Below, in pieces: positions 1 to 12,916 of a stretch of 64,000 bases of DNA. The stretch covers positions 1,922,001-1,986,000 of the forward strand of contig BSDZ01000021.1 in NCBI GenBank assembly GCA_030268105.1. The letters are read 5' to 3'. The notes under the pieces were generated by a model. It saw nothing but the letters and a program-made list of their open reading frames with translations, made no database searches and was not told the origin of the DNA. Position numbers and translations under genes: made by a program. The stretch comes from Volvox africanus. Taxonomy: Eukaryota > Chlorophyta > Chlorophyceae > Chlamydomonadales > Volvocaceae. How positions within the stretch are numbered: position 1 is the first letter of the stretch; each line of letters starts with the position of its first letter.

Positions 1-3000
1 GTATTTAAAGCCATCGTGCGCTGCAAATGAATTTAGAAATATGAATAAATTAGAGGCACGGGTGAAAAGAATCAATATGGTCTCACTCAATTTTACATGC
101 AACACTATGCAACTGGATCCCCGAGGGGGGCATTCAGGCTCTAGTTCCGCCCGAACCTCAACTGCATACCCACACTCACACATCGATCTGAAGCCCAGCG
201 ACGATGACTGACGACGGCTGCCGTTCCGGCTCCCCCTTGCACTGCCGAAGCGGCTTCCCAGCACCTGACCACCTGTGGCACCAATGGCCTCCAGTGGGCA
301 CGCTTCGTAGTCCGCAGTAGACCAGGCATCCTTTGGGCACAGCAGCTGCAGGTCTGGGTGCGCCACCAAGTCACACATGAGCGTGGCGGCCACCTGGGAG
401 GTGTTGTGCAGCGTTAACGGCAGGCGGGAGGAGCTGCCCACGAACACGGACCCGAAGCTGAACTCGTCCTGGGGAGCGCGAGGCGAGGTAAGGCGGAAAG
501 TTCCATTTTGGCGAGCTTGAATACGTTGACGTGAGACACGGGACCGGGTAAATAGACAACGTCCCGACGAGAAGTTAGGTGCAGCTAGGCAGGATAGCCC
601 TTAAACGCAAACATATGTACTGCATCACAGCGTTCCGGGTTGATAGGCCCCGAAAGCCTACATATCTCACCCCGTCCCTCCCTGCTTTCATACGCTGTCG
701 CTCCAATATCTGCTTCATGCGACTAGAACTGCACCTGTTCAATCTCCACGTTGGGGACAACTGCTTCCGCCCGGAAAGGTATCTTGACAATGTTTCCCCC
801 GCGCATCTCCAGCAATAGGGCGTTGGACATGACGCCCGGCTCCGTAGCGGTGAAGAACACCTCGATGTCCAGAGTTTCGTCGGCGGCAATCCGGCCGCCG
901 TTGGGCTTGGCGAGGAGCTGTGGGATTAATAGAGGGTAAACAGAAACGCAGCCGAAAGACCATACAACACATCGGGCGCATGCGTGACGAAGAGGTTGGA
1001 GCCGAACTCAATTGGTAGAGCCGTTTTGCACATGTTTGTGATAATGCGGAGCGTAACGTACACGCCGAATTGTTGCCCAGAAGCTGATAGCACTTGTGGC
1101 GGCAGACACCCTGGCGCATACACACCATTTCCCGTCGCCTGCCTGCCACGGCCATTCAAATAACCTCCCATGTAACGTTCCATTAAACCCCTCAGTCCAA
1201 ATCTCCACCATTGCATCATTCTCCATATGCATAATTCCGTTGTAATATTTACCCCAGATTTTAGAGCGGCCCCACCTGATCATTCGGCTGGAAGCGAAAG
1301 GCTGTGTCGCGGCTGCCATGGTTCTTGATCTGCAGCACGGCGCACTGTTGGATGCCCACCGGCACAACCGACACAAACAACTCCTTGTCCTTGGGTCGCA
1401 CACTGCCCTCCGGAAGCTCCCCAGTCATGTATATCCGCTTGGGAGCCTCGCCTGCAGGGCAGGTTACGTAGTTACCAGTGTTTGTGCGTGTGTGCATTCT
1501 CAAGTAAACCAACAGGTAGGACGTTTCCTGTCGCGGCAGCAACATTCACGTACATTGGCCACCTATCAGCGCAGCACTTGTGTGGGTCTTTATGTAGATA
1601 CCGCTGCCACGTGAGGCAACAGCTGCCCAACAGTTTCTCTCCATTCTGACACCTATCACATGCTTCCTGCGTTTTTATAGCCCCCAACCATCAGCTCACC
1701 TCCCACCATCTTAATGATGAGGAAACCCTCCTGCTTGGGTGGCCCCATCAGGTCCGGCGACCAGCGGATCACCACCTCAACGGAGGACTGGCTTCGGATG
1801 ACACCGCCACCTCCGGCCGACACCTACGGGCGAGGATGGGAGGATGGATGAAGCGATGCCAAACCGTCAGGATAAGGCTGAAGGGTAATGGGGCAGAGGG
1901 CGGGGTGGGCCCGAGAGGCGCGATTATGAAGATCCCTTATGCCACCGCGGCAACAAACTCGGGCATGACTATATCTGGTGTAGACCAGTTTCCGTAAGCC
2001 AAGCGCGAAGGCGCCCAAGCAAGTCCCCAATGTCTCTTCCCACCATCCAAATCCTTATAATGCATGTTTAACAGTAATTGAACCTCCCATCCTCTGTTAG
2101 GGATGGGAGGTTAAATTCCCGCACGCCCGGGGCCGCTTGCATGGATCGTGTCCTTCCGGAGTGATTTCTAACCCACCAGAAAGCTGGGGTGCGTGGACTC
2201 GACTGTAAAGCTGACAGGGAACTTATGTGGATTGTCAAGGATGAGGATCTTCTCCACCGCCTCGTCCCAATTATCAAGGCTGAATTGAAAGTTGAGATCC
2301 TCCGCAGAGAAGTCCAGGTTGACTGGCACGATGTCAGCAGATAGTGGGAAAGATAGCACATGGTTGCCGTTCACCACGTACTCGATTTTCTCGTTCACCG
2401 AACGAATCTCGGTGGCCTGTGATGGTGCCGTCCGAAGGGTTGGGGACGGGGCCACGGAGAATGCGAGTTTACTAAAGTTGCACAGTCATCATTCGGTAGC
2501 GCACAGGAATCCGGGCAACGTACACACAACAGCACGGTATTTGCATAACAGTTTCGGAAGGCGTGAAACGCCACAGTAAGGGTTTTAGGCGACAACAACT
2601 TCTAGTGCCTGTATCGGGGAACGAAATTTCACGCCAGCCACCCTCATCGGCCAACATCCTTGCAACGTGAAATCCCCGCGTTAGGCTGCCTTCCTTACAC
2701 CTATCTCTCATCTGCCGAGTGGTCCACCCTCCTCCCTAGGTCCCTAAGCGCCCGCAGAATTTTTCCCGGAGAAGGTTTCTCTATCGCACGGTCACCGTAG
2801 CATTCCCCATTCATACTCCGTCGATTTTGCTAGGCCCACCATCCAGCCATTGATAAGCCTGCCGCTTTCGAAGCCCTTTGCCCGTCTCATGCCACCTCAC
2901 ATCCCCGTCCGCCATCCCGTGGTCACCTGCAGCACCAGCTGGAAGTCCGCTTTGGCTCCCGGGGGGATGACCTGGCTAATGCAGGGCGTATCTCGCAGCA

Positions 3001-6000
3001 TCTCGACGTGTTTAATGTCTAGCACCACGTTGATGAAGCTGTCCAACGTGTTGTGCAGCACAAAGTGGCGCGTGTTGGTTGAGCCCATGGATACTTTGCC
3101 AAAATCCACCATGCGGGGGCCCACCACCAGGCGGGCCAGCTCGTCCTTGCTCAGCTCGCGGGAACACTAGCGGGTGCAGATTTCGAACAGAGGGCAGAAG
3201 AAGAACGGAGTGAAAGGCTAGAGGGATCGAGCGGAACGTAAGCTTGTTGTCCCCATTTTCGCGCAGTTCTCTGAGCAGCTGTTGAAGGGGGAGAGCTTGC
3301 TTGCTTCACCGGAATGGATTCCGCGAATGGCCCGTGCGGCCAGCGCTCCGCTACCTCCCGCGATCGCTTTCCCTATTCACTCCTGTTCACGGTATAACTC
3401 CAATCCGCTTTCCTCAACTTTTTGTACCCACGGTCCCACCCTTCCCACCAAGGAGAACGCACATCGATTCGTTCCTGTTCTGACACGGGCCGCGCTTTCC
3501 ATTGGTGCGCCCCTTCAAGATCGCCCTGTCCCAGCTGCCTCAGCATACGGGGCGCCGCCTCCTTGGTTGAGTCTACCCGCCAAAGGGGATCGATAGTGCG
3601 GTTGAGCTTGGGCTCCGGAGCCATCAGGCCACTGCGGGTATCCATGCCTAGGTTCACATCGTTCTCCGCGACCTGATGATGTGAGGCGGGCAGAGTTTGG
3701 GATCATCGCATCTTAACATGAAAAATACAAAATGACCTGCGCGACGGACCTCCCATGCGGTTGTGGCGAGGGAAAGGAATATTGCATGTGGGCGGCAACA
3801 TGATGGCATGAAAAGCGGCGTCTGGATTATGCACTAAAGAGATAGAGGTGGTGCTCAGGCAGCGTATACAAGAAGTTTTGGGATTAGCTGGTTTTGTAGA
3901 ATAGATGCGCGAGGGCTGTGAAGATCGGGTATAAATTGGAGTGTAAGGCGGCAGGCAAAAGCAAAAGAACGCATCGGATGGCCAATCAGATGGAACCACG
4001 GAACCCAGCACTCCTTCGGTCCAAAAGCGGCCGGACGATCGAAAGAGTAAAGAGACTTGAAGCGGCATCCGAAAAGGTAAAAAGGCTACCGGAAAGGTAC
4101 TGGTTATTCCTTCTATTTGTATATTTCTTTCAAATGTCCGCCAACGGGCCCCGGCACCCTTTCCCTTTCAGAACTCCATAGCCCCCTGCCCACCCGTCCG
4201 TTCTTGCGCTGGGCCTCCCGTGCTGTCCGTTGCGCCCTCATCACGGCGGTGTACTTTTCCTTGTGCGCGGCCGCAGCCTGCGCCTCCGCCCGCGACATAG
4301 TCTCCTTGTTCGAGATTTCCCTATAAGCGTCCCCCAGCTCGGGCTTGTCCCAGGGCTTGGTCAGGAGCCGGGTGCTCTTCTTCCGCGCCTCTAGCGTTGA
4401 AAGCATGGCCTACAACGTTATGGCCAGCATGATGGTGGTGCAGGATTGAATTAGCATTGTAAAAGACCTCAGAGAGTAAATCCCAAAGGCGAACACATTG
4501 TTCTTTTCCCTTTACCCCTTCACTACCCTCTGCTAAAATGTGGCAGCGGAGGAGCACCAAACCCTGCTCATTGCCCCATGAATACTTGCAGACACCCCAC
4601 CTGTTCCTCGTCCACGAAGTTGTGGGACCGCTCGAAGTCCTGCGGCAGCTTGTCTGTGCCACCTACAAGGGGGCCCTTCGTGCCCATGCGAAGGCTCGAA
4701 CCAGACAGCTCCAGGTTCAGCTCCTGGATGGTCTCGCCCTGCTCACTAAGGACCTGCACACGGCCAGGCGTGGGCAGATGTCCCTAGGCAACTATATGCA
4801 TCTCATGCACGTGCATGCGGCAGCCATGCGTTTGTGGCCGATGTATGAAGCACGAACCACAGACCGCTGTCACTGCAGCGAACCGCTGCAGTGGACCGCA
4901 TGTGGCAAAGACGATATCATCATACCTTGGTATTGCCATGGACACCGTTGCGCACCTTAATCAGTATCTTTCCCTTGTGCTTGCCCATGGCCTTGGGATG
5001 GTACCTCACCACCACCTGGATGGTGGCCCCCGGCAAGATGCTGCCCGAGGAAGGATCCACCGAAAAGTACGGGGTTGACTTGATCATCTACACAAGTGGG
5101 GAGGTAGTAGGTGTAAACCAGGTGAAGCCTGAACGAAGGACGAGAAGGCATGGAGAGGGCCTAAGGGTGTGTTCTCAACGTACAGCTGTCAAAGAACGGA
5201 CCATTCTGGCCAAGTTCGATCGGGAGATGCCCGGGGCCTTCAGACTAGCAGTGATGACACCTCCCCGCAATTGCACCGTGCCTTAAAACGCTACCGGGCG
5301 CTAGATAATTTAAGAGGTTTCCTCCGGCGCATCAGATATGCGCACCTGATACCTTGCGCCCATTTGCGAGTTGGTGTTGGTCACACCTAGCAGCTGGTCA
5401 GCCCAGCTGTGCGTATCCACGTCGCCAAACGTGAGCGACTGTGATGACAAGCGCAACCCGCCAGGCATGCCGCGAGCGCGGATGGGCAGCTTCATCTTGG
5501 TCGGCAACCCCAGTAACTCCACGACAGCGAAATACTCGAAGGTGCGCAGGGCCTGGTCAGATGAGGGCACCAGGCAATTGAAGCCCTTGCTGGCCTGCGG
5601 CGCCGTGGGCGTGTAGCGCACGCTGACTGATGCTTTGGAATACGGGGCGATGACGCCGGAGAGCGGCGTGATGTGGAAGGGGTTGTCCCCAGTGTTGCGC
5701 GCTTTTTGGCGCTGACGTGCGGCCATGATCACGTCAGCAAAAGGGTCGTTGGGATCGGCGTTAGCAGCTGCCTCGTCGTCCACCTTGGAGCGCATCTCTG
5801 CCAGCGTACCATAGCTTATGATATAGCGCGCCTCCACGGGGCCGTTATTGAATAGAGTGACCTCGCGCTCTGAGGTCTGGCCATAATAAAGGCTGCCAAA
5901 ATCCAGCTGCAATGGACGAAGGGAAGGGTGGCACGCAAGGGTGGCGATACTGGTGTATATCCGTGAACGAATAGGAAGGGTATAGAGCACCATGCTGTGG

Positions 6001-8177
6001 TGCAGCGGAAAGGAGCATGCAGCCCCGGATAGATTAATTAGGTGGAAAGGGTTCAGGGCGGAGTTTATGATCAGCCGTTAGACTCCGGGCACGCCTGGCA
6101 GAGGGACCCGCAAGATTGGCATCCTTCAAATGTGTCCGCCTATACCGAGATGAACCCCACTGGTGCTCAGCTCTCTTGAGACCTCAAGCTTTCCTCCGCA
6201 CCTCACTCAGGAGCGCTCCCGAGCTGTCTACTAGGTCGAAGGACTGTTTAATTATGGTGGCTGTGAGCATGATCTTTTTTGTTATGGAGCCCATGATCAC
6301 GGAGATCTCGGAGGCCAGAGAGCCGGGCTCCCCGACGGTGACGGTCAATACTAGGTCCACCGGCACGTCCCCTGGCTCCACCACCCCGATACTTGGCTCC
6401 ACCGTGATGGGTAGGTTCCTGAATGGCAAAGAGCCGCAGGGGTTGAAGCCCATACGGTACAGCATTGTCAGGAATTCACTAGTATTATTCCCGCACTTCG
6501 TAATTTGCCCACTGCCCAATGGGAGTGCATTCAACTGATTGCTGGTTTCCGCGTTGAATGTGGCCCCGTCCCAAATCTTACCAAATTCTCCCACCTGACC
6601 CCTCGCCTGCCATCAGGTCCTAAGCTTCACCGTGGCCACCCACCGAGTCTGTCAGCTGCCATCACCAACCTTGTGATGATTCCGTTTGATTTCCCGTGTT
6701 CCATTGTTCTCTCATTCCCCTAATATTTCGTATGGTCGCCATGTCCTCCTCTAGTCCCACGACGTAGAACCCCTGTCCCCAGGTGTGGTCACCCGACCCA
6801 AGCAACGCGGCAAGATCGCCGGAACGAGGATAAGTCGCTTCCTTTTTCTTGCCCCCGGCCAACTTTGGGAGCCCGAAGCCCGTTCGCCAGGACGTCCCGC
6901 ACCTGTCCCATTCCACCCGGAAGGGGGCTTGTGCAGCACCATCGTTGACCAGCTGGATGCACTTCGAGGCCTTGCTGTCACTGGGCAGCAGACCCATAAT
7001 CAGGTCACCTAAAATGCGCACTTCGGCCTTGGGAGCCGTGGCCTTGAGCTGCGGGCCAGCGGCAGAAGCAGGAGCCGTTGCTTTTTCAGCTGCAAACGCG
7101 ACGGCCGAAGTGACAGCTACCATACCAATCAGGTCCCCATCCCGAAGCAACGTCGCGTAGCCCCGCCATGCCCGATTAAGGACCGTCCAACTTAGGATGA
7201 GTCAAATCCTCGGCCTCCAATGAAGCAGCACTGTAAGGCGCGATTGAGGGCCCTGTGCTATCATATCAGCGTCCGGTTCACCCTGCAGGGTTGCCCTCGA
7301 ACACCAGGGTGGCCCTATATGTTGCTTGCGTGGGTCTGCGGTTCCTCCCCTAACCACCAAACTCATGATGGACCCATTAGAATGCCAAGCCGCCACCTGC
7401 GGCGTCCGTCAGCACCTTGCGAAGGTGCGTGTGCCATAGCTAGCGACTTGGGTAGCCATCAGCTAGCCAATACTTGGTCACACCCGCACCCCGCCTGCAT
7501 TAGCTGTCTGGAATCCTTGCCTGAAGTTCATAGCTGCCCGTCTCCGTCTGGATCACGATTTTGTCCTGTACGGACTGCCGGTCGGCTTCAAACTTGTCAC
7601 CATCAAAGAAGACCTATAAGCAACCGGACCCCGGAGAAGTCGGAATCGTTAGAGAGAATCTATGGCGGTCCAGGTGTGGCCTGCCAGCAGCGTGCATAGC
7701 GAAGCGGCCGGGGACGGCGGGAACCGTGGGTTGCAGCGAAATCCCTGCTCCATCCCGCCAGTCCCACTGATGCCATATAACTGCTTCCGAATTCGATTCG
7801 CGAACTTTCGCGAGATGTGTTGGGGTTGCTGCTCACCTCGAAGCGCGTCTCCAGGCCCCCGGCGAGGCAAGTAGGTTTGAAGAACTCCCTTAGGGCAAAA
7901 TACTTGGATTTGGGGGGCCGAACCTTGACAGTGCGCGTTCGTGCATCGAGGTTCTGGGGTAGAATGCATGTAACAAGGCAAACACTATGAAAGACTGTAT
8001 AGCATCCGTGCCATGCATGTCGCGAGGTGTACATCATGCTGAAAAGGTAATTTCAAAATGTTATCAATCATCAAAATAATTGATCGTTACCTTTAAAGTC
8101 ACCCAAGTGCTCAGGACCTGCCCCGGCTCCACGTTTGGAAAATCAAGCGCGGGCGGGGATACCTGAAGCTGCGACAT
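1..8177 (-). CDS. CFAP47: CFAP47-like ASH-domain axonemal protein, N-terminal part (runs off left edge)
   Basis: Multi-exon gene starting at ATG 8177 (MSQLQVSPPALDF...). Seventeen exons chain in phase: 8177-8091, 7953-7837, 7613-7521, 7048-6903, 6478-6202, 5906-5346, 5078-4926, 4753-4601, 4409-4194, 3672-3487, 3166-2927, 2416-2177, 1823-1700, 1451-1276, 917-735, 468-180 and 20-1 (cut by the edge), giving about 1087 residues. Repeated beta-rich ASH/MSP-type modules are visible, with hallmarks such as LDFGSLYYGQ, VDFGKVSMGS and FSFGSVFVGSSS, each followed by a 'P-x-G-x(2)-x-P-G' turn (PSIGVVEPGD, PSSGSILPGA). A charged helical stretch (exon 4409-4194) interrupts the modules. ASH proteins of this layout sit on axonemal microtubules. 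The start directly in an ASH module and the order of the first domains fit CFAP47 (central apparatus) better than HYDIN, DLEC1 or CFAP74, but this is from memory of the family. The class is sure; the exact orthologue is not. Confidence 0.62.
7049..7520 (-). other. GC-AG intron in the CFAP47-like gene
   Basis: On the minus strand the upstream exon ends ...GAACTTCAG and the intron begins GCAAGG; the acceptor is CCCGCAG before CTCAAG. Joining them keeps phase 0 and reads GSYELQ-LKATAPKAEV, a normal link between an ASH strand and the next module. No GT donor nearby keeps the frame. Confidence 0.7.
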
Positions 8178-8540
8178 GTTCAGTATTCACAACCTAGATA
8201 ATGATGCTATAACATTCATATTAACTACGTAATACATATTGTGACATTCGAAGGTCCCATACCGCGGTCAACGCCTTAATGTTCAGGCGTAAATGATCAA
8301 ATAATAGGAAAGATCCTTTGTCTATGCAAATGTGAGTTCGATGCAAGCACACTCTCAAGGAATACGGTCGTCGTAACATGTACTGATGTTTTACTTGAAG
8401 GTTTGCTCTGACCCAAATGGGTACGGAAATATTCGGATATGAATTCCATGCTATTTCATATGCAAAATATAGCTCGACTACCTGTCTGTTCAGGCAGGCT
8501 TTGCAAGCGTGCATACGCACAAGCGTTGCCGCGACAAGTC
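8178..8540. promoter_or_regulatory. Head-to-head intergenic region, CFAP47-like / GLOD4
   Basis: 363 bp separate the ATG of the minus-strand CFAP47-like gene (8177) from the chosen ATG of plus-strand GLOD4 (8541). It must hold both 5' leaders and promoters. AT-rich; no recognisable element seen. An in-frame reading upstream of 8541 exists, so the GLOD4 start could lie slightly further left. Confidence 0.5.
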
Positions 8541-11508
8541 ATGGGTCCATCTCCATGCCGAAATCTCCACTGGGTCTTTAAGGTAAAGCATTGTATATGG
8601 AATATTTTTCAGATTGTTGCTGCCGTGCACCGGAATTTAAACGCAATTTCCTACGGTTGGGCCTCATAAGAAGGAAAACGGGGAGAAAACCGTCCATTGC
8701 CTTCCAACAGTCGATACGGATCTTGTCCAATATCAAATTATTTTGCAGATGGCGAGGTTGTCCTCCGAAACCTTGTACCCTTCCTTGCTCCTGCGCCTTG
8801 GTGGGGCCTCAGGTGGGGGACCGTACGGCCAACATTCGCTTCTTTGAAGACTTCCTACTGATGGAACCGCTGCGGCATGAAGAGGTTTGCTTTGGGGTCG
8901 GGGGCTGGACGGCTGAGATGACTCACATGCAAAGCCCGCTGCATGAGCGGCAGGGAGAACAGCCAGCTGCACTGACACCCGCTACCCTTGCAGTTTTCGG
9001 AGGGTTGTACGGCGGCTTGCAATGGGCCTTACGATGGCAGATGGTCGAAGACCATGATCGGGTGAGGCACATGGTGGCTCCGTTCCGTGTGCCCCTTACG
9101 CCCTGAAACCGGAATGAATCCATCAGGGCAGCATCCAATGTGGTAGGTCTCACGAAAATGAGGTAACCTCCACAGCTCAGTAAGAGTCCCGGTCCGGTCG
9201 CCACCTTGCATAGTTGACGCAATGACCAAATCCACGACCTTGTGCCGGATCTCCACAGGTATGGCTCAGAAGACGACAATTTCGTGCTGGAGTTGACCTA
9301 CAATTACGGTGCGTACGGGAATTCATGCAGACGTGCTTTATTTGCGCAGTAGGCAACATACTACTCCGTTGCCTACGGCCGGGAAGGTTGTCAAGAAATT
9401 GAGTTTTGGAATGCGGCGAAGAGGACAAGGTGATGGAGGTTGGGAATAGCGGCGTGAGCCGTCACGCGGTGTTAAGTTGCCATGAAGCCGACACGACACG
9501 CATCAAAATTACCTTTTAACCTGTTCAGGCGTCAAGTCGTACCAGCTAGGGAACGACTACATGGGCATCACGATTCACAACAAGCGCGTGTACAGTAACC
9601 TGGTCTCGAAGGTACGGCATACACACAGGATTATTAGTCGTGGCACTAGTTCGCGTGGCTGACGCAGACGACCCATCAGCACAGCAATTAAAAACCGGCC
9701 AGCGTACCACGGCTATGACGAGATCAACCACTAGGGAGCAGCGGTCACTCGCCTTGCTGCTCCCGCCACCCCTGTGTCGACTTATGTTTACTCATCCTCT
9801 ACTGTCTGTCCTTACTTGTCTTCCTTTTAACTGCTTTGCATTCGGGATAAACAGCAGTACGGCTCCCCCGAGGCCCGCGTAGAATGTGAATCATAGAGCG
9901 GCTGGATCTCTGTACCACATGTCCCACCTAGACAGCTGCACTTGCTTCGCGCTATCTTGGCTTTTTCCATTCCTTCAGGGTCTCGGAACGGCAGTGGCCT
10001 ATGCTGGCAACGGAAAACAACCAGGTGTTACACGAACAGGCTCCGCCCCGGCCATGGTTGACTGCCTGGAGGTGGCGGCACCTGACGGCTACCGCTTCTG
10101 GGTACTTGATGAAGATCCGCATCCGCCCTTATTATCTCCAATCACGGAGCTATGCCTACACGTGACTGATCTAGAGCGGTCCCTTGGTGGGTGCACGGAG
10201 TTGGGGTTGGGATTGCAATCGCGAGTGCCCTAACACTGTCCAGACCTGAAGATGTTTTCAGTGCGCAAGTTAAATCTCCTCAGGTGATCGTGTGAAAAAG
10301 GCCTTCTTTCGGCCTGAACACGCGCTCACTTTCATCGCCTACCGAACCATGCGTCCTCTTCTACTCTTTCCCTCGCCACGCTGCAAATTCCACGCCGCCG
10401 CTTGCATTCCCTTTCCTGTACGGGCCCTTGTGTGGGTCTTCGGGCGGAGTGACCTCCAAAGCCTTCTGGTCGGGTTTCCTGGGCTTCTCTGCGCGGCGGC
10501 CGGGCCCAGCAGAGGCGGTTCTCAGCTGCGGGACCGGGCAATGTGAATTGCGGCTGGTGCAGCTTTCGGCGCAGCAGCCCTTGGAGCGAGGCACGGCGTG
10601 AGTCACAGGCTTTTGGGGGGTGGGGGAGGTCGAAAAGCTCTGCCCTCGTGGATATGGCTATCCCAGCTCCGTAGCCCCGTAGTCCCCCCCCTCGTATATA
10701 CATATGAAGTGAAGATGGAGGTGCGGTTGCGCGCCGAGGACGCAACAAAATTCCAGTCCATTCGATCACGTCATACAGGTCATACCAAGTCACTTGCTAA
10801 ATAAGTTATCCCTTTGGACAAGATGTTGCATTGTAACCCGAACGCTCGTGCATTCCTCGCACGGATTGTTGCTGTCAATGCATAACCTGTTTCTCTTATC
10901 ACGCTGTCCTCCTCTATTTGTGGTAACCCCGGCAGTTACGGCCGCGTCGCATTTGCATGCTCTGGAGAACAGCTCCAGCAGCTGGAGGCAGACGTGCGAG
11001 CGGCTGGGTACACCGTACATACACCGTATGTGTCGTTGGACACTCCAGGGAAGGCCACTGTGCAGGTGGTAATCCTGCAGGATCCGGATGGTCACGAGGT
11101 AAGGACCTTTTTGCAAGGGCTAGTTATGAAAACTCGTCTCAGTATACTTGCATTCATGTGCGTGGGGGCAGTGTAGTTGTCAGCCTCAAGGCCGCGCTTT
11201 GGTAGGTCGGCGGCTAGGATGCGATGTAAGCATGGGAAATCTCGTTTTGGTGCATATAGATCCAGTTATCATCCATCTGCTTTGCAGGATCCCGGGCCCT
11301 CATGCGACACCCCTGCCTGATACGGTTGTCCTCCCACCCGATTATGCTCCAGATTTGCTTCGTGGGAGACGCTGGCTTCCGGGCGCTGTCGATGCGGGAC
11401 CCGGCTGCGCCCCAGCTGCTGGCGGAGGCTCTGGAAAAGGACAAGAGCGCTGAGTGGTTTCAGCAACGCACGGAGCAGGAGGAGCGCATGCGGGCCAAGG
11501 GTTTGTGA
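8541..11508 (+). CDS. GLOD4: Glyoxalase domain-containing protein 4 homologue
   Basis: Nine exons in consistent phase: 8541-8582, 8813-8884, 8994-9061, 9259-9308, 9529-9611, 9979-10186, 10462-10597, 10936-11098 and 11353-11508, encoding 325 aa (human GLOD4 is about 300). The start is ATG 8541: MGPSPCRNLHWVFK aligns with the LHFVFKV start of the family. Two vicinal-oxygen-chelate half-modules are visible: IRFFEDFLLMEPLRHEE, AACNGPYDGRWSKT and LELTYNYG in the first; DLERSLAFWSGFLGF and CELRLVQL in the second. The end carries the very conserved VSLDTPGKATVQVVI and DPDGHEICFVGDAGFR. Family members are cytosolic or mitochondrial and bind metal in paired beta-alpha-beta-beta-beta modules; their substrate is not well established. 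Identification is by direct alignment and is secure. Confidence 0.95.
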
Positions 11509-11886
11509 AGAGGCAGGAAATAATAACATCAAAGAGGGCGGAATTGTGGACGGGTTTTGCAAACGGGAGGGCGGGCTGAGATGACCGTTTCGGCTTTGGG
11601 AGGGCTACCCAGACTCGGATGGCTTCGTCGGCTGGACGAGGTCCACTTACCACGCTCAGCCTGTTGCGGGAGCCATGCATGAGGTGCACGGCGGTACCGG
11701 TTGTGCCATGCCCGCTAAAGAGGGCACTACGAGTGGTCTTGATGCGGGGATGCGGGGAAGCGGGTCAGGATCTGGGATACTTGTGGTAGGGGAAGAGCTT
11801 ATTTCGTAGCTCGAGGAAACCGGAAGTCAGGCTTGGCGGTATGGGTTATGGGAAAGCCAGCGAAACACGTTGGGAATATGGTATGG

Positions 11887-11915
11887 ACGATGGTACGGAC
11901 GATGGTACGGACGAT
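11887..11915. repeat. Short 12-bp minisatellite
   Basis: The 12-mer GATGGTACGGAC is repeated about 2.5 times just downstream of GLOD4. Confidence 0.7.
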
Positions 11916-12327
11916 AGCAACCGAGAGGAGGTTCCAGGATATAACTTGATTGCTTCGGCGTTGTGGCAGACGTAGAGAAGCAGAACAGGTGTATTGTGGA
12001 ATATTGCGCGGAGGTTAGGTGCTTGGCGGCTGTCCGTAGTAGGGGATATACTGATTTCTCCCTATCTCGGCCACAGGTATCGGATGGGAGGTCACGACTG
12101 CATGTTTTATCGTAAGCTTGCGGTGAGGTGGTCACTTGGATGACCACCGCTTCGTTGCCAGTGCTTCTCAGCACGTACCAGACTAGTAGCAGCCTTGCCA
12201 GCAGTAACCAAGATTGATTGATGAGTTGACGGTACCAATCCTGACACGGAGCGCGGTGGGAGCTCGCTTCCAGAAGCGCTCCAGAAAATTCATTTGAATT
12301 CCGCACCGCGGCGCCTCGTCCTCATTC

Positions 12328-12352
12328 CTCATCCATGCGCTGCATGGATGAG
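12328..12352. repeat. Perfect inverted repeat, hairpin-capable
   Basis: Arms CTCATCCATG and CATGGATGAG are exact reverse complements separated by CGCTG. It lies about 570 bp upstream of the proposed GDPD start; its role is unknown. Confidence 0.7.
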
Positions 12353-12916
12353 CAGGATTAGCTTCCATCACGTGACCCGACAATCGTTAAAGCTAAAGCA
12401 GGGAGCACTTAGGGAAACCGTACCAAAATTGTCCTTCCCCCCAAAAGTGACAAGGCACATCTGCGCTGACCCACGCATCTGCGAGTCTGATAATATGAAC
12501 ATCTTAGTCAATAGAGGGCGTGTACGCCATCCCCCGTGGTGCAGGTCCTGTGGGATCACCTTGTGCACCCAGGCCAGTGCCATCCGCTAAATGCCGGAAG
12601 GAGCAGAAAGGTGTCCTTCAGGGTCCACCTCGGTTCTCCTTTACCAAGCTCACCCATTCAGTCGCTCGCAGCGGTTTATCCTGCCCAACTGGTATGGTTA
12701 TGATACCTGTAAAACGCATTACGTTATGGACTCTCTATGTCATGACCCTCTTGAAGTCATAAGTTCATGAGCCATGACGATGCCCGTACGGGATTGCGTT
12801 GGGGTCGCTGCAACGACCAACGCAAGGTCGTTTTCCGTTTTTTCGGAAGCAGCAGGGTGCAGGTACATCGGATCAACAAATCCATTCCAAATTGCTACCA
12901 GTTTTTCATTTCTTCC

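Larger units (their letters stand above)
11509..12916. other. Intergenic, GLOD4 to GDPD; no gene seen
   Basis: 1.4 kb between two plus-strand genes. Open frames here show no family resemblance and no conserved splice chain. It should hold the GLOD4 3' UTR and the GDPD promoter. A short minisatellite (about 11887-11915) and a hairpin (12328-12352) are listed separately. Confidence 0.6.

Noticed and set aside
960..1220. Extra CFAP47-like exon containing VYVTLRIITNMCKTALPI
   Set aside because: The exons 1451-1276 and 917-735 already join in phase without it, and no matching splice pair keeps the frame.
7270..7355. Possible exon reading ATLVFEGNPAG in the CFAP47-like gene
   Set aside because: It lies inside the GC-AG intron; the flanking exons join cleanly and it has only a weak donor.
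1..8177. Assignment of the ASH-domain gene to HYDIN, DLEC1 or CFAP74
   Set aside because: CFAP74 and DLEC1 begin with non-ASH regions and other domain orders; HYDIN cannot be excluded fully, but the start and early modules fit CFAP47 better.
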